64,000 bases of DNA, taken from the NCBI RefSeq assembly GCF_021646545.1, contig NZ_JAKIRP010000018.1, positions 117,164-181,163 on the forward strand. Reading direction: 5' to 3'. This DNA is from Chitinophaga filiformis. GTDB taxonomy: Bacteria > Bacteroidota > Bacteroidia > Chitinophagales > Chitinophagaceae. Positions 8,953-19,520 of the stretch are shown here, one piece after another (position 1 is the stretch's first letter; every line of letters starts with the position of its first letter). The position numbers were made by a program, and so were the translations under genes. The notes beneath the pieces are model-generated. The model saw nothing but the letters and a program-made list of their open reading frames with translations, made no database searches and was not told the DNA's origin.

Positions 8953-11900
8953 ATGAAGTCAGCCAAAATTATTCGCTTGCGGATATTGCTGCTATGGGGA
9001 ACAATTATGCTTTTTACCCTTAGCCAAAACACCTTTGCACAAACCGGGAAGGTGAGTGGGACAATAACCAGCCAAAACACATCTGCCCCGGTTCCGGGAG
9101 CATCGGTTACCGTAAAAAGCACCCAGCGCTTCGCGATCACTGATGAAACGGGAAGGTTTACAATCGACGCCTCAACAGGAGAAGTGTTGGTGATCACAAT
9201 GATAGGTTTCCAGAAGAAAGAAGTGATTGTCGATAAAAGCACTTCCATTCAGGTGAAACTGGCTGAAAATGTTTCACAGCTCGAGGATGTAGTGGTGATC
9301 GGGTACGGCAAAATAAAACGGCCGGACGTTACAGGCGCTATATCTTCCGTTTCGGGCAATGAGCTCCGTAAAACACAACCTGTAACTTTTGATCAGGCCT
9401 TGCAGGGAAAGGTACCTGGGTTGGTGGCGCAACAGATATCAGGCCAGCCGGGTGGAGCAGTATCGATACAGATCCGGGGCTTGTCTTCTTTTAGCGGAGG
9501 CTCGCCTATGTATGTAATAGATGGCGTCATTATTGGCGGTACAGCCGCATTAGGTGCGGGTGTCAATCCTTTGGCAGGTATCAATCCTTCTGAAATTGAA
9601 TCCATTGATGTATTGAAAGATGCATCTGCAACGGCAATTTATGGATCCCAGGCCACAAATGGCGTGATAGTGATAACAACCAGAAGGGGACAAGTGGCTC
9701 CGCCAAGCATTTCTTACGATATGTATACAGGCTACCAGCAAATACCTAAAAAGCTGCCTGTGATGAATTTAAGAGAGTATGCAGCTTTTATAAATGAAAG
9801 AAATACAGGTTTAGGCTGGGGATTTGATACCCGTCCGGAGTTTGTAAATCCAAAATATCTGGGCGAGGGAACTGACTGGCAGAAGGAGCTTTTTAGAAAT
9901 GCACCGACGTCCAGCCATACATTGACCATCAGCGGAGGAGATGTAAGAACGCAGTACCTGCTGTCAGGGTCTTATTTCAACCAGGAAGGTATTGCCCTGG
10001 GATCCGATTTTCGCAGGATATCACTAAGACTGAACCTTGACAATAAAACGACCAATTGGCTAAAGATCGGCACCAGCCTGCAACTTGTTAGTATCAAAGA
10101 AAATGTGAATTCGACCAGTTCGAATGTAATTAATACGGCATTAAGTCAGACACCGGATATAGCTGTAAAGAATGAGGATGGTAGCTGGGGCGGCGCTTAT
10201 AATCCGAATGGATGGGTCAATAGTATGGTGAACCCGTATGCGATAGCCCTTATTAATAAAGACCAGGCAAACAGGAAACAGCTTTTTGGTAATTTATACG
10301 CGGAAATTGCCTTTACCAAAGATCTGGTTCTTCGAAATGAAGCAACGGCAAGCTTTTCAATGGCAACGCAAGACAGGTTTAATCCTTCCTATACCTTCGG
10401 CCTGGTAAAAAATAATACGAACAGCGCATCTTATAATTTTTCGCAGAGCCTATTTACAACTATAAGAAACTATTTTACCTACTCACATCTGTTTAAAGAT
10501 AAATACAATGTAAATGTGTTGCTGGGGCATGAAGCGCAACTCAGCACCGGTGAAAGTACTTCAGCCGGAAGATCGAATTTTCCATCCAACAATGTGCAGG
10601 TGATCAGTAGCGGAGATCCTACTACCGCCACTAATTCCGGCAGTAAGACACAAAGCGCCCAGGAATCATACTTCGGCCGTATAAATCTGGGGATCAACGA
10701 TAAATATCTGTTTACCGCTAATCTCCGCGCGGACGGATCTTCAAAGTTCGCTGCTGAAAACCGTTGGGTGAATACCTACTCAGGGGCATTTGCCTGGAAG
10801 ATAAATAAAGAAGAGTTTCTGCAGTCTGCAAAGAAAATTAATGAATTAAAGCTGCGCCTGGGTTATGGTTTAACAAATAATCAAAATATCCGGGATTATG
10901 CCTATACCTCCACACTGGCCACTGTGGCTACCGGGCTCACAGGCATAGCACAACTTACCCAGAATGTGGGCAATCCTTATGTACAATGGGAAAAGACAAA
11001 ATATACAAACATAGGGCTGGATGGTACGTTTTTTAACTGGAGATTAAACTTCTCCGTCGACGTTTACAATCGCAGAACCGATGGCCTTGTATTACAGATC
11101 CCTTTGCCATTGTATTCCGGTACAGCGATCGGCTATTCACCGGGCTCCCTGGATGCCCCGTACGTCAATATAGGGACTGTTAATAACAAGGGTTTTGACT
11201 TCAGGATTAGTTCAACCAATATTAAAGGCAAAAGTTTTACCTGGAAAACGGATGTAACTGTTTCACGCAATATTAATGAGGTGCTGAAGCTCAATACGGA
11301 TGGCGCGTCACTGGACAGGCAGTACAGCAAAACCGTTGTGGGCCGGTCTATTGGCGAGTTTTACGGATATGTTATTGACGGAGGTGTGTTTGCAACGAAA
11401 GAGGATTTTAAGACCCATGCCTTACCCACTAAAAATGGTGTACCCTTACCTGTAGGCGCTGCTGGTGGTAGCATCTGGTATGGTGATCTGAAGTTCAAAG
11501 ACTTTAATGGCGATGGCGTTATTAATGAACATGATCAGACATTCCTCGGTTCTCCCATACCTAAGTACCAGCTTGGATTAAATAATACTTTCTCTTATAA
11601 GAATTTTGATCTGAATATATTCTTCACTGCAAACATCGGTAATAAAGTATATAATCAGCTGCGTGTAAACGGAGAATACCCGGGAACAAGTTTTGGGTAT
11701 CTCAGGGAACTGATGAACTATGCAAAACTGACTTTGATCGACCCCAATGGATCTGCTACCGATATTAATAATATACAGGTGACAAACCCGGATACCCGGA
11801 TCCCAGGCATTAGAAATGATAATACCAACGATAATAACAGGAACTCTGACAAGTTTGTGGAAGACGGCAGCTTTTTACGATGTAAAACTATTTCATTAGG

Positions 11901-12111
11901 ATATACTCTGCCTGAAAAGCTTATTGAGAAAGCCAATATTAAGTATGTGAGAGTTTATTTCAATGTTTCAAATGCTTTCATTCTTACAAACTACAAAGGA
12001 ATTGATCCTGAGATCGGATCGTGGGATCCGCTAAGCGCAGGTATTGACGGCGGCTATTATCCGCAGCCCAGGGTGTATACCATTGGTGCCAACATCAAAT
12101 TGAGTAAGTAA
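8953..12111 (+). CDS. SusC/RagA-family TonB-dependent outer-membrane transporter
   Basis: Outer-membrane barrel that imports oligosaccharides with TonB energy, working with the SusD lid. The signal peptide ends at about residues 29-30 (TFAQ). A carboxypeptidase-D-like regulatory domain covers about 32-103. The TonB box DVVVIGYG lies at 112-119, then the plug (KTQPVTFDQALQGKVPGL onward, with IQIRGLSS and YVIDGV) and the C-terminal beta barrel. The 1052 residues are standard. No N-terminal anti-sigma-interacting (STN) domain is present, which agrees with control by the hybrid two-component regulator rather than an ECF sigma/anti-sigma pair. It is the first gene of an operon with susD 27 bases downstream. 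Confidence 0.98.
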   Translation: MKSAKIIRLRILLLWGTIMLFTLSQNTFAQTGKVSGTITSQNTSAPVPGASVTVKSTQRFAITDETGRFTIDASTGEVLVITMIGFQKKEVIVDKSTSIQVKLAENVSQLEDVVVIGYGKIKRPDVTGAISSVSGNELRKTQPVTFDQALQGKVPGLVAQQISGQPGGAVSIQIRGLSSFSGGSPMYVIDGVIIGGTAALGAGVNPLAGINPSEIESIDVLKDASATAIYGSQATNGVIVITTRRGQVAPPSISYDMYTGYQQIPKKLPVMNLREYAAFINERNTGLGWGFDTRPEFVNPKYLGEGTDWQKELFRNAPTSSHTLTISGGDVRTQYLLSGSYFNQEGIALGSDFRRISLRLNLDNKTTNWLKIGTSLQLVSIKENVNSTSSNVINTALSQTPDIAVKNEDGSWGGAYNPNGWVNSMVNPYAIALINKDQANRKQLFGNLYAEIAFTKDLVLRNEATASFSMATQDRFNPSYTFGLVKNNTNSASYNFSQSLFTTIRNYFTYSHLFKDKYNVNVLLGHEAQLSTGESTSAGRSNFPSNNVQVISSGDPTTATNSGSKTQSAQESYFGRINLGINDKYLFTANLRADGSSKFAAENRWVNTYSGAFAWKINKEEFLQSAKKINELKLRLGYGLTNNQNIRDYAYTSTLATVATGLTGIAQLTQNVGNPYVQWEKTKYTNIGLDGTFFNWRLNFSVDVYNRRTDGLVLQIPLPLYSGTAIGYSPGSLDAPYVNIGTVNNKGFDFRISSTNIKGKSFTWKTDVTVSRNINEVLKLNTDGASLDRQYSKTVVGRSIGEFYGYVIDGGVFATKEDFKTHALPTKNGVPLPVGAAGGSIWYGDLKFKDFNGDGVINEHDQTFLGSPIPKYQLGLNNTFSYKNFDLNIFFTANIGNKVYNQLRVNGEYPGTSFGYLRELMNYAKLTLIDPNGSATDINNIQVTNPDTRIPGIRNDNTNDNNRNSDKFVEDGSFLRCKTISLGYTLPEKLIEKANIKYVRVYFNVSNAFILTNYKGIDPEIGSWDPLSAGIDGGYYPQPRVYTIGANIKLSK

Positions 12112-12138
12112 ATATTCATCTGTTTAATATAAATAGTT

Positions 12139-13716
12139 ATGAAATCGATATTGGACAAAATAATTGCTTTCCTGTTAACTACGATAGTTATAACGGGATG
12201 CTCCAAAAGTTTTTTAGATCGTCCGCCCCTGTCGCAAATAAGTGCCGACAACTTTTATCAAACAGCTAATGATCTTAGATTGGCAACAGCCGCATTATAT
12301 GCGGGTACACCCTGGGCAGACTGGAATTATAACTGTTACTTACCTGTTGGCGAGGTGCTGAGTGGCAACATGGCGGTTGGTTACTGGGGAGATGCCGTGC
12401 AGCTTAACACTTTTACTGTTACCGGTCTGAATGGCATCATGATCTCCAACTGGAAAGGAATGTATAGTGTTATTTCACATTGCAATGTTACCATCAATGC
12501 CATTACACAAAAGGCGCCCGCTTCCATCTCCGATAGAGACAAAAATGCAGCTATTGCTGAAGCACGCTTTATACGTGGGTTTGCCTATTATAACCTGGCT
12601 GTGTTGTGGGGCGCTGTGCCGGTTATTGAAGATAACAGTAAGCTGATTATATCTCCACTGATCAACCGTATAAAAACAGAGGATGTATATAAATTCGCAA
12701 TTAATGATCTGACTTTTGCAGCGGAAAATCTCCCGTCTGCAGATGCCGCCGGAAGGGTAACTAGCTGGTCGGCGCAAGGCATGTTAAGTAAGGTTTATTT
12801 GACAGCAGCAGGATTGAACCAGCAAGGTGGCAACAGGGATCAGGCTTACCTCGATAGCGCAAGAAAATACGCAGGTAATGTGTGTAAGAACAGCGGCCTG
12901 GCGCTGGTTACTAATTATGCTGACCTTTTTAAGACACAGTTTAACGATAACCCCGAGTCATTATTCGCATTGCAGTGGGCGCCGGGTGGCGGATGGCTGG
13001 AAGGAAATATGCTGCAGATCTATTCCCCCGGGGGAACAGAAATATCTGCCAACGGATCTGCAGGCTGGTTTGCTATCAGTCCAACTGTAGATATGTACCA
13101 GCTTTACACCACAAAAGATTCTGTAAGGCGTAAGGCTACGTTTATGATCAATGGTGACTATTACCCGGAGCTGAACGCAGCAGGTGGAGGTTATAAGTAT
13201 ACAGGCAGCTGCGGATTAAAGAAGCATATTATCGGCACAAACAAAGATAATAATGCACCTACCATGAATCTGACCTCCTCTACAGAACATAATGCATTAT
13301 TAAGACTGGCAGACGTTTACCTTATTTATGCTGAAGCTATACTTGGTAACAACGGTTCAACTGCTGATGGCGATGCGCTTCTTTACTTTAACAAGGTTCG
13401 TACAAGGGCCGGTGTCGACCCAACTACCAAAATAGATATTGATACCCTCATTAATGAAAGACGGATCGAACTGGCAGGAGAGGGGCAATATTGGATAGAC
13501 CTGGTGAGGTTGTCTTACTACGACCCGGCAAAGGCAATCAGTAAATTAAACGGGGAAAGGCGCGTGACATTTACCCTGTCAAATGGTGTTTTGACGCCTG
13601 CAGCACCTTATGGTGTTATTACACCGGCCACTATTCAAAGCTTCACTTTCCCGCTACCTTCTTCTGAGGTTACCGCCAACCCGAAATTGCTGCAACCTCC
13701 GGTATCATATTATTAA
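12139..13716 (+). CDS. SusD/RagB-family nutrient-binding outer-membrane lipoprotein
   Basis: Surface lipoprotein of 525 residues that caps the SusC barrel and captures glycan. The lipobox is VITGC with the acceptor Cys at residue 21, followed by SKSFLDRPP, the typical SusD start. The N-terminal SusD-like helical region (AIAEARFIRGFAYYNLAVLWG) carries the TPR scaffold, and the C-terminal RagB region contains the conserved LRLADVYLIYAEA and INERRIELAGEG segments. It is co-transcribed with susC and the glycan-binding protein gene 23 bases downstream. Confidence 0.98.
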   Translation: MKSILDKIIAFLLTTIVITGCSKSFLDRPPLSQISADNFYQTANDLRLATAALYAGTPWADWNYNCYLPVGEVLSGNMAVGYWGDAVQLNTFTVTGLNGIMISNWKGMYSVISHCNVTINAITQKAPASISDRDKNAAIAEARFIRGFAYYNLAVLWGAVPVIEDNSKLIISPLINRIKTEDVYKFAINDLTFAAENLPSADAAGRVTSWSAQGMLSKVYLTAAGLNQQGGNRDQAYLDSARKYAGNVCKNSGLALVTNYADLFKTQFNDNPESLFALQWAPGGGWLEGNMLQIYSPGGTEISANGSAGWFAISPTVDMYQLYTTKDSVRRKATFMINGDYYPELNAAGGGYKYTGSCGLKKHIIGTNKDNNAPTMNLTSSTEHNALLRLADVYLIYAEAILGNNGSTADGDALLYFNKVRTRAGVDPTTKIDIDTLINERRIELAGEGQYWIDLVRLSYYDPAKAISKLNGERRVTFTLSNGVLTPAAPYGVITPATIQSFTFPLPSSEVTANPKLLQPPVSYY

Positions 13717-13739
13717 GCAAATACTAAAAAAATTATACC

Positions 13740-14957
13740 GTGAATAAAGTAATATTCAACCAGCACTATAGAAGATTACTGTTCCTGGCGCTGGCTACGG
13801 CTTTAGCATGTATGCACGCTGCTTGTAAGAAGGAGGTGACAGAAGGCGCTCCTGTTATAACAGCTGTCAGGAATTATGCGCCGTCGCCCGCAGATACCCT
13901 TGTCAGTGATATTACTACCGGTCAATGGGTGGTATTGATCGGACATAATCTGAAAAACGCTGTACAGATATCCTTCAATGGAATACCTGCTACCATCAAT
14001 AGCGTAATGTTCTCTGATACCAGCGCTACCGTGCTGGTACCCGCTGTGATACCGTTTCCGTCAGTGTCAGCAGAAGATCTGAACACGATCCGTTATGTTA
14101 CACAGCAAGGGGCTACTACTTTTACATTTGGTATTGTGGCCCCGCCGCCCACCGTTGCAAGCATTTCCAACGAAAATGCCAATGAGGGCGATTCCGTTTA
14201 TATCTACGGCTTGAACTTATTTTTTATAAACGAGGTCACCTTTGCAGGTACGCAGATTACCAATTATGCCACAGCCAGTGATGGCACCTCCATAGGCTTT
14301 GTGTTGCCGGCGCTTACACAAAGCGGGCCGGTAGTAGTAACTACAAAATCCGGCAAGGCTTCTACTCCCTTCAACGTGAACGATGCTACAACAGGCGTTC
14401 TATGTGATTTTGATAAGATAAATACTTTCAATTGGGGTACCGGCGTAGATAACAGTAGCGTCAACTTTCCCGGCAACAGAGGTAATTACGCGGTGCTAAG
14501 CAATGGTATTCTGCCGGCCGGTGATGGCACCTGGTGGGACTGGCAACGGAGTATAAATACCAACGATGTACAGTGGGTCCCCGCTGACAGTTTAAGTCTT
14601 CCCCTTGATGAATATGCCCTTAAGTTTGAGATCAGCGTTCCCGCCGCATGGACCGGTACTTCTATTTATGTAATAAAAGGCTACGCATTTGACTATATGG
14701 CCCGCTATGAGCCGTGGCAGGGTACCAATGGCGCTGTATCACCCTTCACTACAAAAGGGTGGCATACAGTAACCATTCCACTGTCAATGTTTAGAAGCAA
14801 TGACGGTAGAGGTTCAGCAGCTGCAAGCCTGACCGGGTTATTAGGTGCCACCGGTAATGGTGCGGTAAACATCCAGACCAAAAACTTTTCCGCATTACCA
14901 TCGGCCTCTGGCCTAAAGGCCGCTATTGATAATATCAGGGTGGTGAAGATTAAATAG
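13740..14957 (+). CDS. Surface glycan-binding lipoprotein with IPT/TIG domains (SGBP-B-like)
   Basis: Non-catalytic cell-surface binding protein of 405 residues. A signal sequence leads to a lipid-acceptor Cys, probably C29, followed by KKE. Two immunoglobulin-like IPT/TIG domains lie at about 37-125 and 127-210. The C-terminal third (about 215-405) has the aromatic-rich pattern GTWWDWQRS and resembles the xyloglucan-binding domain of Bacteroides SGBP-B proteins. The start is GTG at 13740. Position between susD and a GH5 gene is the usual place for such proteins in xyloglucan loci. Binding to xyloglucan is inferred from fold and context, not shown by the sequence alone. Confidence 0.88.
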   Translation: MNKVIFNQHYRRLLFLALATALACMHAACKKEVTEGAPVITAVRNYAPSPADTLVSDITTGQWVVLIGHNLKNAVQISFNGIPATINSVMFSDTSATVLVPAVIPFPSVSAEDLNTIRYVTQQGATTFTFGIVAPPPTVASISNENANEGDSVYIYGLNLFFINEVTFAGTQITNYATASDGTSIGFVLPALTQSGPVVVTTKSGKASTPFNVNDATTGVLCDFDKINTFNWGTGVDNSSVNFPGNRGNYAVLSNGILPAGDGTWWDWQRSINTNDVQWVPADSLSLPLDEYALKFEISVPAAWTGTSIYVIKGYAFDYMARYEPWQGTNGAVSPFTTKGWHTVTIPLSMFRSNDGRGSAAASLTGLLGATGNGAVNIQTKNFSALPSASGLKAAIDNIRVVKIK

Positions 14958-14978
14958 TACTAATACTTTTAACAAAAA

Positions 14979-16445
14979 ATGTCAGCGAATATGAAAACTC
15001 AAAATTGGTATGTGCTCACCGGCCTCGTTATTCTGGCCATAATGTCTGCATACTGTAGTAAAAAGAGCGTGATCACACCGACGTTGTCAGTTTCTCCATC
15101 TGAAATTGCTTTTAAGGCCACCGGGGATACCGCTGAGGTAACGATCTCCAGTAACGTGGCGTGGGACATTAGCAACCCTGCTTCTTCCTGGTTGCAATTG
15201 AGCAAAACGAACGGCAATAGCAGCGAGGCTTCCGTTCAATTGATCGCTGTAGCCAATACCACAGGAATTGCCCGCTCTGTCGTATTGGAGGTTAACGCGG
15301 GAAACAAGCAGCTGCGCCGGATAAGCGTAACGCAGGCCAGCAGTTTATATCCGGGTTATAATATATCGCCCGCACCAGCAGATGCAACCGGGATGGGAAG
15401 TACTGCAGTGCAATTGGCTGCCAAATTTAAGCTGGGCTGGAACATCGGGAATACGCTGGAAGCTATCGGCGGGGAAACCGCCTGGGGGAATCCCCTGATC
15501 ACAGAAAGCTATATCAAAGCTATAAAAGCGCAGGGATTTAATGCCGTCCGCCTGCCCTGTTCATGGAACCAGCATTCCGATAAAGCTACCGCGAAGATCC
15601 AGGATGCCTGGTTAAGCCGGGTAAAGCAAGTGGTTCAATATTGTGTCAATAACGATATGTATGTTTTGCTCAATATCCACTGGGATGGTGGCTGGCTGGA
15701 GAATAATATTAACAGCCAGAAGAAGGATTCGGTTAATGCAAAGCAAAGGGCTTTCTGGGAACAGATTGCTACTACCATGCGTGATTTTGATGAGCACCTG
15801 CTTTTCGGAAGCGCCAATGAACCCGCTGCCGACAATGCTGAACAAACGGCAATACTAACCAGCTATCATCAAACCTTCGTTAATGCAGTACGGTCCACTG
15901 GCGGGCGTAATAGTTACCGCGTGCTCGTGGTGCAGGGACCGTCAACGAATATTGAAAAAACCAACGATCTGATGAATGTTCTCCCTACAGACCCTGCGAA
16001 AGACCGGATGATGGTGGAGGTCCATTATTATTCTCCCTCCCAGTTCTGTCTACTGATGGATGGCGACGCTTCCTGGGGTAAAATGTTTTATTACTGGGGG
16101 GCAGGGCATCATTCAACTATCGAGCCCGAGCGGAATGCTACCTGGGGAGAGGAAAGTGATGTAGACGCCTCCTTCGCCAGAATGAAAACGAAATACACCG
16201 ATAAACAGATCCCCGTCATAATGGGTGAATATGGAACTTATAGGCGTGACAACAATAAGTATGCTCCCAAAGATCTGGCCACACACAATGATGCCGTTGA
16301 TTATTGGCTGACCTATGTAACCAAGCAGGCTATAGCAAACGGTCTTAAGCCCTTTTACTGGGATACGGGCGGTGCTTTGGACAGACGGAATAATACCGTG
16401 CTTGATAAACGAACTATTGATGCTATTGTGGCGGGTGCTAAATAG
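14979..16445 (+). CDS. GH5 endo-beta-1,4-glucanase/xyloglucanase lipoprotein with BACON domain
   Basis: Endo-acting retaining glycosidase anchored to the cell surface. The lipobox ends at C26 (MSAYC then SKK). A BACON domain covers about 35-118 and the GH5 catalytic domain about 145-488, opening with KLGWNIGNTLEA. The acid/base Glu is E281 in SANEP and the nucleophile E417 in IMGEYG. BACON followed by GH5, next to an SGBP, repeats the architecture of Bacteroides ovatus BoGH5A, a GH5_4 xyloglucanase, so xyloglucan or mixed-linkage glucan is the likely substrate. Translation may start at 14979 or at the second ATG, 14991; the latter gives a tighter signal peptide. Confidence 0.92.
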   Translation: MSANMKTQNWYVLTGLVILAIMSAYCSKKSVITPTLSVSPSEIAFKATGDTAEVTISSNVAWDISNPASSWLQLSKTNGNSSEASVQLIAVANTTGIARSVVLEVNAGNKQLRRISVTQASSLYPGYNISPAPADATGMGSTAVQLAAKFKLGWNIGNTLEAIGGETAWGNPLITESYIKAIKAQGFNAVRLPCSWNQHSDKATAKIQDAWLSRVKQVVQYCVNNDMYVLLNIHWDGGWLENNINSQKKDSVNAKQRAFWEQIATTMRDFDEHLLFGSANEPAADNAEQTAILTSYHQTFVNAVRSTGGRNSYRVLVVQGPSTNIEKTNDLMNVLPTDPAKDRMMVEVHYYSPSQFCLLMDGDASWGKMFYYWGAGHHSTIEPERNATWGEESDVDASFARMKTKYTDKQIPVIMGEYGTYRRDNNKYAPKDLATHNDAVDYWLTYVTKQAIANGLKPFYWDTGGALDRRNNTVLDKRTIDAIVAGAK

Positions 16446-16543
16446 TTGAAATGGAAATTCGATGAAATTGGAAAAACATTCTGGTTAAATAGAATTTATT
16501 GGGATTAATTGCGAGCGCTAACAAAAAAACAACTGGCCTTAGG

Positions 16544-18649
16544 ATGAATAAGTATTCAATACTCTTTATTATAACCATTTTGATCTCAGGATTGAACGCA
16601 ACTGCGCAGGAGGACAACCGCTTTTTCCCTGAGAAAGATCTTATTACAACCGGCATCTATTATTATCCTGAGCATTGGAACGAAAATCAATGGGAAAGAG
16701 ATATAAAAAAGATTTCCGGCATGGGCTATGAGTTTGTGCACCTCGCCGAATTTGCCTGGTTTAAAATGGAGCCACGCGAAGGGAAATTCGATTTTGACTG
16801 GCTCGATAAGGTGATAAGACTCTGTGCCAGATATAATCTGAAAGTGCTGATGTGTACTCCTTCTGCGACTACGCCGGCCTGGATGAGGACTCAATATCCT
16901 GAAACTTTTGTCATGGATGGTCATTACATCCGCGCCGAGCATGGCACACGCGGATTGGGGTCAATTGTTAATCCGGTCTATCGCAAATTTGTAGCTACCA
17001 TTGTAACAGAAATGGCCAGGCGTTATGGTCAGAATAAAAATGTGATCGGTTGGCAGCTCGATAATGAGCCGGATGCCAAACCTGACTATAGCCCGTCTTC
17101 GCAGGAAGCTTTCAGGCAATGGCTAAAGAACAAATACAAAACTATTGAGGCATTGAATGCAGCCTGGGGGGCTGCATTCTGGAGTCAATGGTACAGTGAT
17201 TTTGATCAGATCATTATTCCTAATACCAGCCTGGTAGGCTGGTGGGGCAATAATCCTCATGCCCTGCTTGATTTTAAAAGGTACCTGGCAGATGCCCAGG
17301 CGGAATTTTTGGATTTTGAGGCAACGACATTACGGAGCTACATTTCTAAGGCGCAGTTTGTAACCACCAATTATACAGCAGTGTCCACAGGCGCCGATCC
17401 GCGGCGAACGAATAAACTTGATTTTGCTACTTATACGGCTTATCCAAACGGTGGTACCGATAATATTGGGGAGCAGGGTTTTCGTTTGGGCAATAGTAAG
17501 GTAATTCTCTTTGCTGCTGAATATTATAAAATGGCAGGCGGTGTGTCCGGCGTAATGGAAATTCAGCCAGGGCCGGTGAACTGGGGCAACTACAACCCGC
17601 TGCTTTTACCCGGTACTGTACGTATGTGGCTCTACCACGCCTTTGCAGCAGGCGGAAAACTGGCATGCTCCTACCGGTTCCGTCAGATCAATTACAGTGC
17701 GGAGCAATACCATGCCGGCGTTATACAACCGGATGGTATTACGCCTTCGCAGGGAGGTGAAGAGTATATGCAATTCATCAAAGAAATGAAAGAGCTCAGG
17801 AAGCAATACAAGCCAGGCGTTGCTATGCCTGCGACATTGGCTGCCCGGTCAACGGCTGTTCTCTGGAACCTGGAGAATTATTGGACTATTGACCGCCAAA
17901 AACAAACCTCGCAATGGGATACCTGGAATTACCCGGTTAAATTCCTTGAAATAGCAAAATCGTTCGGTGCGCCGGTAGATGTGGTCCCGGAAACTGCAGA
18001 TCTGTCGAAATACAGGTTTGTAATAGTTCCGGCATACGAAATGGCTGACGGTGCTTTGGTGAAGAAATGGAGTGAATACGTGGCTAATGGAGGACATTTG
18101 ATCATTACCTGCCGTACCGCCACCAAGGATCGCATGGGCCACTTCTGGGAGGCGGAATGGGCTGCTCCTATATCGGCCCTTATAGGAGCGCAGGTGAAGG
18201 CAACTGATATGCTTTCAAATAACGGTAAAGGAGAGATCCTTATGGGATCAGCCCATTACAGCTGGAACAACTGGGGTGATCTGCTGGCGCCGGATAAAGG
18301 CACGGAAACACTTGCTGTATTTGATAACCAGTTTTATAAAGGAAAAGCGGCAGTAGTAAAGCATAAGGTGGGCAAGGGCACTGTAACTTATATCGGTGTG
18401 GACACAGATGATTCAAAACTGGAACGGGACGTATTGCGCGGCATTTATGACGGTGCAGGAGCTGACACTGAAAATTATCCGCCTGGCATATATGTTTATT
18501 GGAGGGATGGTTTTTATGTAGCGGTAAACTACTCTTCGGATAGTTATACCATGGACATGCCCGAAACAGCTAACATTATTGTAGGTGAGAAAACATTACA
18601 ACCGGGCGGAGTGCTGGTCTGGAAGCTGCCCTCTTACATCAAAAATTAA
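16544..18649 (+). CDS. GH42 beta-galactosidase, exported
   Basis: Retaining beta-galactosidase of 701 residues counted from the ATG at 16544, which follows AGG and begins a clean signal peptide ending NATAQ; an earlier TTG at 16499 is less likely. The GH42 barrel starts with GIYYYPEHW. The acid/base is E175 in QLDNEP and the nucleophile E339 in VMEIQPGPVNWG. A glutamine-amidotransferase-like trimerisation domain follows (about 430-630), then a C-terminal beta domain. In this locus it would remove galactose from the side chains of oligosaccharides made by the GH5 and GH74 enzymes. It is the last gene of the susC operon and overlaps the convergent AraC gene by 11 bases. Confidence 0.94.
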   Translation: MNKYSILFIITILISGLNATAQEDNRFFPEKDLITTGIYYYPEHWNENQWERDIKKISGMGYEFVHLAEFAWFKMEPREGKFDFDWLDKVIRLCARYNLKVLMCTPSATTPAWMRTQYPETFVMDGHYIRAEHGTRGLGSIVNPVYRKFVATIVTEMARRYGQNKNVIGWQLDNEPDAKPDYSPSSQEAFRQWLKNKYKTIEALNAAWGAAFWSQWYSDFDQIIIPNTSLVGWWGNNPHALLDFKRYLADAQAEFLDFEATTLRSYISKAQFVTTNYTAVSTGADPRRTNKLDFATYTAYPNGGTDNIGEQGFRLGNSKVILFAAEYYKMAGGVSGVMEIQPGPVNWGNYNPLLLPGTVRMWLYHAFAAGGKLACSYRFRQINYSAEQYHAGVIQPDGITPSQGGEEYMQFIKEMKELRKQYKPGVAMPATLAARSTAVLWNLENYWTIDRQKQTSQWDTWNYPVKFLEIAKSFGAPVDVVPETADLSKYRFVIVPAYEMADGALVKKWSEYVANGGHLIITCRTATKDRMGHFWEAEWAAPISALIGAQVKATDMLSNNGKGEILMGSAHYSWNNWGDLLAPDKGTETLAVFDNQFYKGKAAVVKHKVGKGTVTYIGVDTDDSKLERDVLRGIYDGAGADTENYPPGIYVYWRDGFYVAVNYSSDSYTMDMPETANIIVGEKTLQPGGVLVWKLPSYIKN

Positions 18650-19520
18650 TCAGGTCCGTCTGTTTTTTATAATTCCCCGGCGACATGCCTGTGATTTTTT
18701 TGAATATTTTGGAAAAGTAAAAGATATTTTCAAAACCGGTCTGTGTTGCAATTTCTGCATAGGTCATCTGGGTTGTAACCATCAGGTATTGAGCCCTTTC
18801 GATCCTTTTTTCATGTATATATCTTACAGGCCTTTCTCCGGTGTGTTGATGGAAAAGGCGCGAAAAATAATCTGTATGCAGGTTCGCTTTTTTCGCCAGG
18901 TGGCTTACTGACAGATCGCGGTGCAGATTTAATTGGATATAACTGATAGCACTCAGGATCTTTGCCGGCACATGACCACTATCCTTATTTTCAAATACGG
19001 CTGGTGTCAGGAACCGGGAAACCAGTTGCAGAAGTATGCCATGTGTTTCTATGAATGTAGACAAGCTTTGCTGGTTATTAAGCTCCTGGTATTCCTTATA
19101 AAAGATGTTCTTCTCATATACCTTTGGATTATCGGAGCGATTAATGCCTCTGCCCGGGTTTATCTCCAGTAAACGTGCAAAATTGACGATATCAATTTCT
19201 GCTGCTTTAACCCGGAGGATAGACCTGTTATTGGCAAATAAGGAGATGCCGTCCGATGACTCCTCAAAGAACTGTACAAAATACTGACTAAGATAGCTTT
19301 TACAGAAAAGATTACATAGGGTGAAGCTGGGTATGATATATAGGAAGCCGGGTTCAAGCCTGATCTTCGTTGAAACATCCCAGATTTCACCCTCTCCGGC
19401 ATCAATATAGTACAGTCTGAAATAAGGGCTGATGACGTTCTTATAATTCCACTTTGCATCAAGATTTACATGGTCAACGTTCAATAAGGTAAAGGTATGT
19501 TTTAGCGCCTTTTTTATCAT
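18639..19520 (-). CDS. AraC-family transcriptional regulator
   Basis: One-component regulator of 293 residues. The N-terminal cupin-type ligand-binding domain spans about 1-160 and two helix-turn-helix motifs lie in the last 100 residues (LSVSHLAKKANLHTDYFSRLF and YAEIATQTGFENIFYFSKIF). It is convergent with the GH42 gene, with an 11-base overlap of the 3' ends, and divergent from the aldo/keto reductase gene. It may control that gene through the 270-base shared upstream region. The ligand is unknown. Confidence 0.93.
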   Translation of the reverse strand: MIKKALKHTFTLLNVDHVNLDAKWNYKNVISPYFRLYYIDAGEGEIWDVSTKIRLEPGFLYIIPSFTLCNLFCKSYLSQYFVQFFEESSDGISLFANNRSILRVKAAEIDIVNFARLLEINPGRGINRSDNPKVYEKNIFYKEYQELNNQQSLSTFIETHGILLQLVSRFLTPAVFENKDSGHVPAKILSAISYIQLNLHRDLSVSHLAKKANLHTDYFSRLFHQHTGERPVRYIHEKRIERAQYLMVTTQMTYAEIATQTGFENIFYFSKIFKKITGMSPGNYKKQTDLINF

